The translations under genes and the position numbers were made by a program. A stretch of 46,902 bases of DNA from Paludibacteraceae bacterium (lineage in GTDB: Bacteria > Bacteroidota > Bacteroidia > Bacteroidales > Paludibacteraceae): NCBI GenBank assembly GCA_017479885.1, contig JAFVBR010000040.1, positions 1 to 46,902 of the forward strand, written 5' to 3'. This document shows, one piece after another, positions 7,272 to 16,347 of this stretch. The notes beneath the pieces were generated by a model, which worked only from the letters and a program-made list of their open reading frames with translations, did not search any database and had not been told where the DNA came from. Position 1 is the first letter of the stretch. Each line of letters opens with the position of its first letter.

Positions 7272-8078
7272 ATGAAAGGAAAATCACTGATTCCAATTAT
7301 TTGTGTACTTGCTTATGCTTCGTGCAACAATTCCATATTCTCTAACATCGACAGTTATCCTGCATTTAATGAGATAACGTTTGAAACAATATCATCGGAT
7401 TATGCCGACCTGTATTGCAGTTTGTCGAGTCAGGGCAATTACGAGATAGAGGAACTGGGGTTTGTTATGAGTACGGAACCCGATGCGGCGACAACAGGCT
7501 CCGCTTTTCCCGCCACTATAGGAAGAGGCGACTCTTATCTTACACTCGTTGGTTTAACTCCTAACACGACCTATTATGTATGTGCTTACGCCAAGTTAAC
7601 TAACGGAAAATATCGTGTAGGGCAGGAATATCAGTTCACCACTCTCAAGAAAGGCGATTACAGCAGTGCAAAAGTGGAGTGTAGTAACTATAAGCTGGAA
7701 CTGGTACTTCTCAGTTGTCTTCGTGCAGGCAATCGCGTTACCATAGAAGCAACACTGCTCAATAAAAGTATAAGCCCTGACAATAGTTTCTTCACACGTG
7801 AAATAGGCAAATCCAATACAGCAGGTATGACTCATGTGGAAGACAATCTGTTTACTGATTATGCATGGACATCATTGATGGTATATCTGAACAACGCGTC
7901 TGGACACAATCTGCCCAGTACACCTCTTCCGATAGGTTCGACAAAGCGTCTGACTCTTACTATTGACGGCGTGCCACATTCCGCACAGACAATAAGCGTC
8001 TATATAGCGGCAGAATTCTATTACACCACACCTACAGAATATTGCTACCTTACGTTTGAGAACGTGCCGATATATTAA
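7272..8078 (+). CDS. Surface lipoprotein, shorter paralogue sharing the C-terminal domain
   Basis: 268 residues: lipoprotein signal with lipobox YASC (Cys18), one Fn3-like domain (about 30-125: ELGFVMSTEPDAA, then TYYVCAYAKL), and a C-terminal domain (about 135-268) nearly identical to that of the upstream gene. The gap to the previous gene is 40 bp, so it is probably the last gene of the cluster. The shared domain is not recognised. Its strong conservation, while the N-terminal parts differ, suggests recent duplication or gene conversion of a shared functional module with variable presenting stalks. Confidence 0.7.
   Translation: MKGKSLIPIICVLAYASCNNSIFSNIDSYPAFNEITFETISSDYADLYCSLSSQGNYEIEELGFVMSTEPDAATTGSAFPATIGRGDSYLTLVGLTPNTTYYVCAYAKLTNGKYRVGQEYQFTTLKKGDYSSAKVECSNYKLELVLLSCLRAGNRVTIEATLLNKSISPDNSFFTREIGKSNTAGMTHVEDNLFTDYAWTSLMVYLNNASGHNLPSTPLPIGSTKRLTLTIDGVPHSAQTISVYIAAEFYYTTPTEYCYLTFENVPIY
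7710..8078 (+). repeat. Second copy of the 369-bp direct repeat
   Basis: See 6863-7231. The copies diverge mainly in one patch that changes SFSTVSIGNSN to SFFTREIGKSN. The repeat stops at the stop codon in both genes. Confidence 0.9.
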
Positions 8079-8153
8079 TGGGCGGCGGTTTACCCTGACG
8101 CATAATAATAGGATACGTGAGCGCATGCAGCTCACCGTTGCCGGTTTCGCTGC
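8079..8153. other. Convergent spacer with a hairpin
   Basis: This separates the plus-strand lipoprotein cluster from the convergent tcdA. It contains GTGAGC (8117-8122) and GCTCAC (8130-8135) around a seven-base loop, but no T-run on either side, so its value as a terminator is doubtful. Confidence 0.35.
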
Positions 8154-8963
8154 TTATTTCTCTGCAATCTGCTTTCTCACCGCATCTTCCAGCACCAGTC
8201 CTGCAAGCATAAAACCGAAGATAGCAGTGATATGTGCCATTGTGCCGTTGATCTGCGCCTTCGACGTGCACCATTCATGATTGACAAGGTCAGGATTGCC
8301 GGGACCGGTCTGTGCCTTCGGACACAGGCAACGCTCGGTGCCGCACGAGCGATTAACTCCTCTGTTCTGCAGCAACTCGTCGGAATATACACATCGGAAC
8401 TTCCGTCCGGGGAATGTCTTCATACGTTTGAACCTCCGCCTCAAAGCAGCGCCGAGCGGACAACCCTGCACCTTCCAGAACTCTGCCACATGAATTCGTG
8501 TCGGGTCCATTTTCAATGCCGCTCCCATTGACGAATAGAAACGTACAGGCAGTGAGGTTGCATGAAGTATCAGATCCGCTTTGTTCTGCAGACTGTCTAT
8601 TGCGTCAATCACGTAGTCATAGCTCTCTAAATGAAAACTCCCAGCAGTCTCTTTGGAGTATATCTCCTGAAGGGTTATTATGTCAGCATGCGGATTGATC
8701 TCCAGCAGCCGCCTCTTCAAAGCTTCCACTTTGACTTCGCCTACAGTAGCTGATGTCGCCATCAACTGGCGGTTTATGTTCGTAACACATATCCGGTCGG
8801 AGTCCACAAGCGTCAGATGAACAATTCCTGAACGAACCAGACTCTCGGCACACCAACTGCCTACGCCTCCTACTCCGAAAATGATGACACGCTTCTGTGC
8901 CAAAAGCTCCATGGCAGGTTCACCCAGCAGTAACTCCGTTCTACGGTATATCGGACTCGACAT
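8154..8963 (-). CDS. tcdA: tRNA threonylcarbamoyladenosine dehydratase (TcdA, E1-like)
   Basis: This is an ATP-dependent E1-like enzyme that cyclises t6A37 in tRNAs to ct6A. The 269-residue product has the nucleotide-binding glycine-rich loop IIFGVGGVGSWCAESLVRSG (about 27-46), VDSDRICVTNINRQ (53-66), and DYVIDAIDSLQNKADLI downstream. The C-terminal part ends in a hydrophobic helix (AIFGFMLAGLVLEDAV), as in the TcdA/CsdL subfamily. It stands alone and diverges from the Nfn-like gene. Its own promoter overlaps 8989-9020. MoeB/ThiF relatives are less likely, given the length and the tail. Confidence 0.88.
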   Translation of the reverse strand: MSSPIYRRTELLLGEPAMELLAQKRVIIFGVGGVGSWCAESLVRSGIVHLTLVDSDRICVTNINRQLMATSATVGEVKVEALKRRLLEINPHADIITLQEIYSKETAGSFHLESYDYVIDAIDSLQNKADLILHATSLPVRFYSSMGAALKMDPTRIHVAEFWKVQGCPLGAALRRRFKRMKTFPGRKFRCVYSDELLQNRGVNRSCGTERCLCPKAQTGPGNPDLVNHEWCTSKAQINGTMAHITAIFGFMLAGLVLEDAVRKQIAEK

Positions 8964-8988
8964 TTTCCTGTATCCTTACAATTGTTTG

Positions 8989-9020
8989 CAAAGATAGTCG
9001 TTTTTAGTGAGATATGCAAG
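8989..9020 (-). promoter_or_regulatory. Promoter of tcdA
   Basis: On the minus strand, CTTG (9020-9017), a 20-nt spacer, then TATCTTTG (8996-8989). The start of transcription is predicted near 8982, giving a leader of about 20 nt before the ATG at 8963. Confidence 0.7.
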
Positions 9021-9037
9021 GCGGGCATCTCTTTTTA

Positions 9038-9069
9038 TTTGCATAACACAGAAAAACTTCGTAACTTTG
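9038..9069 (+). promoter_or_regulatory. Promoter of the Nfn-like fusion gene
   Basis: TTTG (9038-9041), 20-nt spacer, TAACTTTG (9062-9069). It lies 18 bp from the edge of the divergent tcdA promoter, so the two genes share a compact regulatory region. Confidence 0.8.
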
Positions 9070-9116
9070 CGCACTAATAGCAAACAAGAAAAGACTCCTA
9101 CTCTTAGTGAGGGGAG

Positions 9117-11525
9117 ATGAGTTTTATGAATAAGATTCTTTCCAAGCAGTTCTTCTCGGAGAATGTATGCGAACTTGTAGTTGAAGCCCCCTTGATAGCC
9201 AAAAGCCGCAAGGCAGGGCACTTTGTTATAGTGCGTGTAGATGCGAACGGCGAACGTATGCCTCTCACCATAGCGGACTCTGATACCGACAAGGGCACTA
9301 TCACTCTGGTGGTGCAACGGATTGGTGTCTCGTCCGCCAAACTGTGCGCCCTCAATGCGGGTGACTCAGTGGCAGACGTGGTAGGTCCTCTTGGCAAAGC
9401 TACCGACATACAGCGTTTCGGCACGGTAGTGTGCGCCTGCGGAGGTGTAGGTGCTGCACCTATGCTGCCTATAGCCAAGGCCCTTCATGAGGCAGGCAAC
9501 CGCGTCATCACAGTGCTCGCCGCCCGCACCAAAGAACTGATTATCCTTGAGCCGCAACTCGCCCGCTACTCTGACGAAGTGGTTATTATGACCGACGACG
9601 GCAGTTACGGAACAAAAGGTTTGGTAACCAACGGAATAGAAACCGTCATCCTGCGCGAAACGGTGAACAAAGTAATCACTATCGGACCAGCCATCATGAT
9701 GAAGTTTGTGGCATTGCTCACCAAGAAATACAATATTCCCACAGAAGCCTCGCTCAACACCATCATGGTTGACGGCACAGGTATGTGCGGCGCTTGCCGT
9801 GTGAGTGTGGCAGGCAAGACGCGCTTTGTTTGTGTGGACGGACCCGAGTTTGATGCACACCAGGTGGACTTCGATGAGATGCTCTCGCGTCTCGGAAGCT
9901 ACCGGCAGGAAGAAAGGGAAGCATACGAGGGTTATCAGCAAGAGAGAGGTGAGCAGACAGATTCGCCAATCACCCGCCAATCACCCGCTAATCACCCGCT
10001 AATCACCCGGAACACTCAGCATACAGAGAGCATTGCGGAAGATGCCACTGAGGCGGATTTATGCTCAGACAGAGATGCGGAGTGGCGCAAGCAACTTCGT
10101 CTCTCACTCAAACCGAAGGAGCGAGTGGCTATAGAGCGGGTGCGTATGCCCGAACTTGACCCCGCCTACCGTGCAACCACACTGTATGAGGAAGTCAATC
10201 AAGGATTAACTCCCGAAATGGCTTTCCGCGAATCCAAGCGCTGTCTCGACTGCGCCAATCCCGGTTGCGTACAAGGTTGTCCCGTAGGAATCGATATACC
10301 CGGATTCATCAAGCAGATAGAGGCCGGCAATCCGCTTGCCGCATACGACATAATAAAGCAGTCAAGCAGTCTGCCTGCAGTCTGCGGTCGTGTATGTCCG
10401 CAGGAGAAGCAGTGCGAAGCACAGTGTATCCATCACAAGATGAACTCTCAACCGGTTGCCATAGGTTACCTTGAGCGTTTTGCAGCCGACACGGCATTAG
10501 GAGTTTCAGGTTTCAGGTCTCAGGTTTCAGGAGACAATCGAACAATCGAACCGTCGAACAAGCGGATTGCTGTTGTAGGCAGCGGTCCTGCGGGACTTAC
10601 GTTTGCAGGTGACATGGTGCGTTACGGCTATGATGTCACTGTCTTCGAAGCTCTGCACGAGATTGGCGGCGTATTGAAATACGGCATTCCCGAATATCGT
10701 CTGCCCAACCGGATAGTAGATCAAGAGATAGCCGCATTGGAGAAGGCAGGCGTACATTTCGTGAAAGACACCATTATTGGCAAGACCATAGCCGTGGAGG
10801 AACTGCAGAAAACCTATGCAGGAATCTTCGTAGCCAGCGGAGCGGGTCTGCCCCGATTCATGAATATCCCCGGTGAGAATCTGACAGGCGTCATGTCAAG
10901 CAACGAGTATCTAACCCGCGTGAATCTGATGGGAGCCGCGAGAGAAGAGACCGACACCCCCGTGCTCCATGGCAAGAACGTGGCAGTGATAGGCGGCGGC
11001 AACACGGCAATGGATGCAGTGCGTACTGCCAAACGTCTGGGTGCGGAGCATGCCATCATAGTGTATCGCCGTTCGGAAGAAGAGATGCCCGCACGAGTGG
11101 AGGAGGTGAAACATGCCAAAGAAGAGGGCGTGGAGTTCATGACTCTGCATAATCCTTTGGAATATAAGGCAGATGAAAAGGGCAGGGTCTGCAAGGCAGT
11201 GCTTCAGGTGATGACTCTCGGCGAACCCGATGCCAGCGGCCGTCGCTCGCCTGTTCCTGTGGAGGGTCAGACGGTGGAACTTGACGTAGATATGGTTATC
11301 GTGGCTGTTGGTGTAAGTCCCAACCCGATTATCCCTTCCTCACTCAAAGAGTTGGCTGTAACTAAGAAGGGCACTATAGAAGTCAGCGACAACCTGCAAT
11401 CTTCTATTCCGGTACTCTTTGCCGGAGGAGACATAGTCCGCGGAGGAGCAACCGTCATTCTTGCCATGTCAGACGGCAGAAAAGCGGCTGCTGCAATGAA
11501 CGACTATCTGAACAATGCACAGTAA
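9117..11525 (+). CDS. NfnAB-like fusion: ferredoxin-NADP reductase-like subunit fused to glutamate synthase small-subunit-like subunit
   Basis: 802 residues in two parts. Residues 1-280 form a flavodoxin-reductase-like FAD/NAD domain (PLTIADSDTDKGTITLVVQR, VCACGGVGAAPMLPIAKAL) with a 2Fe-2S cysteine set (GTGMCGACRVSVAGKTRFVC), as in NfnA and DHOD subunit B. Residues 310-802 are GltD/NfnB-like: 4Fe-4S cysteines (CLDCANPGCVQGCPVGI, VCGRVCPQEKQCEAQC), FAD loop VVGSGPAGLTFAGD, NADPH loop VIGGGNTAMDAVRTAKRLG. Separate NfnA and NfnB perform electron-bifurcating NADH/ferredoxin-NADP transhydrogenation; databases often label such fusions dihydroorotate dehydrogenase B/glutamate synthase. Which reaction applies cannot be read here. 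Unusually, tandem-repeat linkers (residues about 284-298 and 463-483) lie at domain boundaries. The ATG at 9126 is an alternative start. Confidence 0.88.
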   Translation: MSFMNKILSKQFFSENVCELVVEAPLIAKSRKAGHFVIVRVDANGERMPLTIADSDTDKGTITLVVQRIGVSSAKLCALNAGDSVADVVGPLGKATDIQRFGTVVCACGGVGAAPMLPIAKALHEAGNRVITVLAARTKELIILEPQLARYSDEVVIMTDDGSYGTKGLVTNGIETVILRETVNKVITIGPAIMMKFVALLTKKYNIPTEASLNTIMVDGTGMCGACRVSVAGKTRFVCVDGPEFDAHQVDFDEMLSRLGSYRQEEREAYEGYQQERGEQTDSPITRQSPANHPLITRNTQHTESIAEDATEADLCSDRDAEWRKQLRLSLKPKERVAIERVRMPELDPAYRATTLYEEVNQGLTPEMAFRESKRCLDCANPGCVQGCPVGIDIPGFIKQIEAGNPLAAYDIIKQSSSLPAVCGRVCPQEKQCEAQCIHHKMNSQPVAIGYLERFAADTALGVSGFRSQVSGDNRTIEPSNKRIAVVGSGPAGLTFAGDMVRYGYDVTVFEALHEIGGVLKYGIPEYRLPNRIVDQEIAALEKAGVHFVKDTIIGKTIAVEELQKTYAGIFVASGAGLPRFMNIPGENLTGVMSSNEYLTRVNLMGAAREETDTPVLHGKNVAVIGGGNTAMDAVRTAKRLGAEHAIIVYRRSEEEMPARVEEVKHAKEEGVEFMTLHNPLEYKADEKGRVCKAVLQVMTLGEPDASGRRSPVPVEGQTVELDVDMVIVAVGVSPNPIIPSSLKELAVTKKGTIEVSDNLQSSIPVLFAGGDIVRGGATVILAMSDGRKAAAAMNDYLNNAQ
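9966..10009 (+). repeat. 11-bp tandem repeat (4 copies) in the coding linker of the Nfn-like fusion
   Basis: Two copies of CCAATCACCCG are followed by two of CTAATCACCCG. Because 11 is not a multiple of 3, the units are read in successive frames, giving a linker with SPITRQSPANHPLITR. It falls between the NfnA-like and NfnB-like halves. Confidence 0.92.
10503..10565 (+). repeat. 7-bp and 8-bp tandem repeats inside the Nfn-like fusion gene
   Basis: Four heptads (GTTTCAG, GTTTCAG, GTCTCAG, GTTTCAG; 10503-10530) are followed by octads ACAATCGA, ACAATCGA, ACCGTCGA, ACAAGCGG (10534-10565). They encode a linker (GFRSQVSGDNRTIEPSNK) just before the FAD-binding IAVVGSGPAGL strand. Confidence 0.9.
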
Positions 11526-11555
11526 CTCTGCATTTTCAAATATTCAACCGGTTTC

Positions 11556-13775
11556 CTATTCTTCCTCCTCCATCTCTGCGATTACCTCATATCTGTCCTG
11601 CCCTTTGTATGCAGTGAGGTTTTCTGCCGAGTCGGTAGTGATGCTGACACGTTTCGCCTTTATGTCTTTCTGCTTGCAGAGGTAGTTGGTCAGTATCCTG
11701 TTGCGCATTTCAGCATATCGGAGCACCTCGGCTTGCAGCGAGTCTTCAGTGTAGTATTCCACGGCTCTGCTTGTCAGACTGCCCCGCTTGCCTGTAAGTT
11801 CTTCAGCATAGTGCTTGAACTGCTGGTCGTTGTTGTTGATTTTCTTTATCTTCTCTATGTCAAGCAGTGTCAAAGAACCTATAGCGTCAGCATTCTGCTG
11901 CTCATAGTAGCTGCGCTTGAGGTTGAACAATGCCCGCTCCTGGATGGCGGTCTTCATGTTGAACTGCTGCACCATACGCAGTGACAGATTCTCCTGCTCG
12001 GTGAGCATCTGTGCTATGAGGTCGAGCTTTTTGTACTGCTCCAGACTCAGGTCGGGTTGCAGAAGGTCAACCGACATCTGGTTCAGGTCGCCTGCCTGTA
12101 TGCCGCTCGCCTGAGCCATTGCCACAAAAGGTGCTGCCGTGGCTTTCAACAACGTGTTGCCTATGGCTCTGCCTATCACCTTGCCGAGCGAGAACTTGGG
12201 CTCGTTCAAGTCTCCCTCCACAGGCACTTCAATGAGAATCTTTCCGCTCATGTCGGTCATTAGCGCAATTGCCGACTTCAGCGGCAGCGACTTGAATTCG
12301 GCATCGTTGTTCTGCTTTCTGCCCAGTTTGAAATCGTATATCTCTATCTTCTGCAAACCGTCTATCACACCTTTCTGCAACGTGTTGTCGCTGGTGAGCG
12401 ACAGTATTCCTTTCTTCACGGGGTAAGCAAACATATACTCCGTCCACGGAGACAGACCTTCCAACTGCACATTCCTCAGCATCGCTACCACACGCGAGTC
12501 TTTCTTCTTATAGTCCAGACTGCCCCGCCAATTCAGCATCATGCTTCCTCCGTCCGGCAACGATGCATTGAGTATTATATGGTTGTTGCCGCTCAGTGTC
12601 ATATTCTGGGCAGATGCACGGAGTCCGCGTATCCTGTAGTTGAACTTAGAGAACAGCGTCTTGTCGGTATAGTTGATTTGTGAGTTCCGCAGTGCGAACT
12701 TCGCAATGGATAGGTCAAGAGGAGAACTCTTCTGAGCGGGTTGCTCAGCTTGTTCTGTTTGTGCGGTATCCGCAACCTCGGGCGAGGCAAGCAACCGGCT
12801 GATAGTGTTGCCGTTTTTGTCACGCGTGATGTTCAGACACATACTGTCAACCAGCAGACTGTCGAACTGCAACTTCATCGTTTTGGGCACAATACTGTTT
12901 ACCGCCACTGCTATCTGCCCTACCTCAGCCACTGTCTTGCGGTTTTCATCACGCAGTTCGAGCGACTCCACATTAACGTTGCCTTGCACCTCCACTCCCA
13001 TCACATCGTCCAGACTGCCGTGTGCCACAATATGCGCTCCCAGCCATCCGTCAAGTCCTCCCGCCGAGATATGCTCTTGCACCACAGGCAGCAGGAAATG
13101 AAGGTCTATGTCCCGGAGGTCGGCTATCAGCGAGTACATGTTGCTCTGCATGTCGTAAGCCCCGCGAAGCATCACCGACCCCGCATCGTCAGGCAGGTCG
13201 AAACGCAGACCCGCATCAGTCTGACCGGCTCCGAACTCCAGACCCGGCACATCCAGACGCAGGTGCTCCAGATTCCAGTTTTGACCGCGGTTCTTGTCGG
13301 TATATGCTATATTGCCGTTGCGCAAACGTATGTCGTTCAAACTCACACGCCATGCGGAAGGGGTGGTATCCTGCACTGCTGTGGAGTCATCCGACCTGAA
13401 GCGTTGAGGGAGGTCGGAGAAGTTGAAGCGCTGACCGTCGTTCCACACATTGATGTTGAAATCCGAAAGGTGTATATGTCTCAGATATACATGCTTACCT
13501 ATCAGACGCAGCAGACTGATATTGACATCCAGTTCCTGCCAGGCTGCAAACGTGGCAGTATCCGCTTCGTCAGTCACACGCAGATCTTTTATTCTTACAT
13601 TGCCTGTCAAGGCACTCACGCTCAGACTGCCTATCTCCACTTGTCTGCCTATCCAGCGCTCGCTGTTCTTTTCTATCACCACCTTGGCTATCGGCGAAGC
13701 GACAAAGCGCACAAGCAGCAGCAATCCTGCTATTACTGCCAGAATGATAATCAGTACTTTCCAACCCTTTTTCAT
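11556..13775 (-). CDS. AsmA-like / DUF748 family envelope protein
   Basis: 739 residues with one N-terminal membrane anchor (VLIIILAVIAGLLLLVRFVA, about 7-26), then a long beta-rich periplasmic part. The opening pattern (SERWIGRQVEIGSLSVSALT, then GNVRIKDLRV and LRHIHLSDFNINVW) is the repeating-groove start typical of AsmA/DUF748 proteins, which are thought to carry or position lipids between the inner and outer membranes. The C-terminal region is helical and charged and ends in an acidic tail. It is the last gene of the rsmF-started operon and converges with the Nfn-like fusion, with only 30 bp between stops and no clear terminator. Confidence 0.75.
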   Translation of the reverse strand: MKKGWKVLIIILAVIAGLLLLVRFVASPIAKVVIEKNSERWIGRQVEIGSLSVSALTGNVRIKDLRVTDEADTATFAAWQELDVNISLLRLIGKHVYLRHIHLSDFNINVWNDGQRFNFSDLPQRFRSDDSTAVQDTTPSAWRVSLNDIRLRNGNIAYTDKNRGQNWNLEHLRLDVPGLEFGAGQTDAGLRFDLPDDAGSVMLRGAYDMQSNMYSLIADLRDIDLHFLLPVVQEHISAGGLDGWLGAHIVAHGSLDDVMGVEVQGNVNVESLELRDENRKTVAEVGQIAVAVNSIVPKTMKLQFDSLLVDSMCLNITRDKNGNTISRLLASPEVADTAQTEQAEQPAQKSSPLDLSIAKFALRNSQINYTDKTLFSKFNYRIRGLRASAQNMTLSGNNHIILNASLPDGGSMMLNWRGSLDYKKKDSRVVAMLRNVQLEGLSPWTEYMFAYPVKKGILSLTSDNTLQKGVIDGLQKIEIYDFKLGRKQNNDAEFKSLPLKSAIALMTDMSGKILIEVPVEGDLNEPKFSLGKVIGRAIGNTLLKATAAPFVAMAQASGIQAGDLNQMSVDLLQPDLSLEQYKKLDLIAQMLTEQENLSLRMVQQFNMKTAIQERALFNLKRSYYEQQNADAIGSLTLLDIEKIKKINNNDQQFKHYAEELTGKRGSLTSRAVEYYTEDSLQAEVLRYAEMRNRILTNYLCKQKDIKAKRVSITTDSAENLTAYKGQDRYEVIAEMEEEE

Positions 13776-13828
13776 AAATACGTGGAATTGTGTCCGTCGG
13801 CTGACGGATGATTGTTTGATTTGGTTTG

Positions 13829-14872
13829 TTATCTTGATAGTTTGTCCTCGTCTTTTCTGCGTTGCTCAAGTTCACGCAGATAGAATGTCATGTTAACCTG
13901 TTGCTGCGCAGCATCGGCGGACTGCATCTTGCCGAAGGCTTCTACAGACAGTTTAGCCCATTTGACTGCAGCACTGAGGTTACCCGTTATCTCGTTAGCA
14001 ACAGCAAGGTCGGCTGCTGCGTATGCGCAGTTCTCCAGCATCTGTTTCTGCTTTCTGCTCCCTTGCTTCGATATGTCATAGCATTGTTGCCAAAGGTCAA
14101 GAGCCCGCTCCCAACGCCGATGAGTGAAGTGGCTCATACCTGCCGCCATAAGCGAGTCCGCATTCTCGTACATATACCTGTCAACAGTTTCCCATTGCGG
14201 AATAAACTGTTTGGCAAACTCCTCCCCTGTGTATTCAGCCACATCAAGCAGTGCCGTCTGACGGTCCGGCAGCTGCTCCAGAGCCAGACTGCTGTCGTAT
14301 GACGAACCATTCCATACCAGAGTATCGGCATGAGTGAAAGTGGTTATCTGTCCGTTATTGCGCATCAGAGTCCATGAACTTACGGCAAAGACCTCAAGAT
14401 AAGCATAGTAATTGTAATCCTCACCGAGGTATATCTCCTTGCGGTCGTAAATCACGAGTCTGTCGAGAGAGAGCGAACCGTCCGCCTGATAAACGCTGCA
14501 CAACGAGTCAGACTGCGGCTTGGTCAGACTGCTGCTTTGAAAGAAGGTACCTGTTGCCTGATTCTTGGCAACCAGACCTACCGACGAGAACAAACCGCTG
14601 ATGTCCAGTTGCTCTGTCGCGGCAAACAATGTGCGGGTGGCGGCCTGAGTGAGGTCTATCCGCTCATTCTCTTTCTGCGAGCCGTACATCACGAGCGCAT
14701 GCCCGAAGTCAGCCGGTTGCTGCACTGCATTGTTGACTATCAAGAGGTCACTCACTCCCTCAGGAAAAGCCTTCACCGCAGACCGGCGCACATCAATAGT
14801 GGTATGCCACTGCTGCGCAGAGACAGCAGTCGCCACCAGACAACAAATCAGTATTTGTACATATCTATTCAT
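13829..14872 (-). CDS. Secreted protein with TPR-like C-terminus, DUF6340-like
   Basis: 347 residues from the ATG at 14872; one more in-frame TTG lies directly upstream and is a less likely start. The signal peptide is IQLICCLVATAVSAQ-like (cleavage near AQ). The N-terminal domain has the pattern VKAFPEGVSDLLIVNNAVQQ, seen in Bacteroidales proteins labelled DUF6340. The C-terminal part (about 225-330) is helical and TPR-like (AGMSHFTHRRWERALDLWQQ, then ENCAYAAADLAVANEITGN). It lies in the middle of the minus-strand operon, about 52 bp from each neighbour. The function is unknown, and the family label rests on recall of pattern. Confidence 0.6.
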   Translation of the reverse strand: MNRYVQILICCLVATAVSAQQWHTTIDVRRSAVKAFPEGVSDLLIVNNAVQQPADFGHALVMYGSQKENERIDLTQAATRTLFAATEQLDISGLFSSVGLVAKNQATGTFFQSSSLTKPQSDSLCSVYQADGSLSLDRLVIYDRKEIYLGEDYNYYAYLEVFAVSSWTLMRNNGQITTFTHADTLVWNGSSYDSSLALEQLPDRQTALLDVAEYTGEEFAKQFIPQWETVDRYMYENADSLMAAGMSHFTHRRWERALDLWQQCYDISKQGSRKQKQMLENCAYAAADLAVANEITGNLSAAVKWAKLSVEAFGKMQSADAAQQQVNMTFYLRELEQRRKDEDKLSR

Positions 14873-14927
14873 CAATTACCACCATTGACTTACATGCATT
14901 CTTGTTTCGCACTAATGTTTATAGTGT

Positions 14928-16256
14928 TTATAGCACCCTGATTCTCCATTCTTTCGGATAGAGGTTGTTGCAGTGGTTGCCTATGTTCTTGGCAAAACCG
15001 AGAGGTATGCCCTCGTATGTAAGCAGCAGCACTCCGAACGGCTGCTCGGGCAAGGCTATGGCTTCGCAACGCAGATACGACAGAGCATCGTCTTTATCCA
15101 ACTCCACCGCACGGAAAGGCTCTGCATTGAAGTCCTTTGCCATAGCAAGTGCGTGTTGCGGAGACGGAGTCCTTCCACGCATCTCGCCTACACCGAAACC
15201 GGTTGATATACAGGTAAGACGGGTACTCATAAAGTCGATTATCTCCTTGTACTTAACCTGATAGGCAAGCGAGAAACGGTCCTCCTGGCGCAAAGCCCAC
15301 TGCTCGGGATGAAGCAGCCATGTGCGCAACTCCTCCTCACACTCCACAGCCACTGCGGTTTTCTTCTTCTCTCCGCGTATCTTCAGAGGCTGATAATGCT
15401 CCTCATGCTTGCGGAACACAGCCACATAGAAACCCTCGCCTCGCACTTTGTGGGGATAGAAATGGTAACCCGTTGTCTCGGTTATGCCCCACTCTTTCTC
15501 TATGGGCACACGCAGCAAATCTGCACCGAGACGCTGCTGGATAAAGCGGGCATTATCCTCATCCTCCTTTTGGTTGAAGGTGCAGGTGCTGTATATAAGC
15601 AGTCCTCCGGGTTTGAGTGCATCCCAAACATCCATAAGTATCTCCTGCTGTCGGGCGGCACACATGTCAACATTCCTCAGACTCCACCCGTCTATCGCCT
15701 TCTCGTCCTTGCGGAACATTCCCTCGCCCGAACAAGGTGCATCCACCAGCACGCAGTCGAAAGCGTTGGGCATACGCTCACCGAAGTCACGGGCACGGTT
15801 GTGAGTGACTACCGTATTGCCGTTGCCCCATTTCTGTATGTTCTCCGAAAGGATAAAAACGCGCTGGCGCACTACCTCGTTGCTCACCAGCAGACCGTCC
15901 TCACCTAACCACTGGCTGATGAGAGTGCTCTTGCCTCCGGGAGCGGCACACAGGTCAAGAACAATGCTGTCAGGCAGCAGGAAAGTGTTGAGTATATGCT
16001 CAATAAACATTGACGATGCCTCCTGCACGTAGTAACAGCCTGCATGCAGAAGAGGGTCGAGAGTGAACTGCGGACGCTCGCTCAAGTACCAGCCGTCTTG
16101 CGCCCAGGGCACACGCCCTGCCCACGGCATACTCAGGTCCGCCTTGTCGTTGAGGCGGACAGAAACGACAGGTTGCTGCTGCAGAGAGCGGCAGAAACTG
16201 TCAAGTTCAAGCCCCATCTGAGGCTCCATTATATCTATAAAATCAAGCGGTAACAT
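14928..16256 (-). CDS. rRNA (cytosine-C5-)-methyltransferase, RsmF/NOL1-NOP2-Sun family
   Basis: SAM-dependent m5C methyltransferase acting on rRNA (RsmF-type; the exact cytosine is not predictable here). The 442 residues contain motif I IVLDLCAAPGGKS (98-110), the VDAPCSGEGMFRKD motif (171-184, Cys175), and IYSTCTFNQKEDE (Cys225 the likely nucleophile). The C-terminal third (about 310-442) fits the PUA-like RNA-binding extension of RsmF proteins. It is the first gene of a three-gene operon with a perfect promoter 90 bp upstream. Confidence 0.88.
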   Translation of the reverse strand: MLPLDFIDIMEPQMGLELDSFCRSLQQQPVVSVRLNDKADLSMPWAGRVPWAQDGWYLSERPQFTLDPLLHAGCYYVQEASSMFIEHILNTFLLPDSIVLDLCAAPGGKSTLISQWLGEDGLLVSNEVVRQRVFILSENIQKWGNGNTVVTHNRARDFGERMPNAFDCVLVDAPCSGEGMFRKDEKAIDGWSLRNVDMCAARQQEILMDVWDALKPGGLLIYSTCTFNQKEDEDNARFIQQRLGADLLRVPIEKEWGITETTGYHFYPHKVRGEGFYVAVFRKHEEHYQPLKIRGEKKKTAVAVECEEELRTWLLHPEQWALRQEDRFSLAYQVKYKEIIDFMSTRLTCISTGFGVGEMRGRTPSPQHALAMAKDFNAEPFRAVELDKDDALSYLRCEAIALPEQPFGVLLLTYEGIPLGFAKNIGNHCNNLYPKEWRIRVL

Positions 16257-16347
16257 CTATTCCGGCAGCAACTTGCATCCATCTGTCCCCATCGGTAACA
16301 CTCATCCTAAAACCCAAACCTTCTACCCCAAGTTACTATTTCGACTG

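Noticed and set aside
12741-13811. 356-codon plus-strand frame opposite the DUF748 gene
   Set aside because: The sense protein has a membrane anchor and AsmA-like pattern; the antisense product is His/Gln-rich and featureless.
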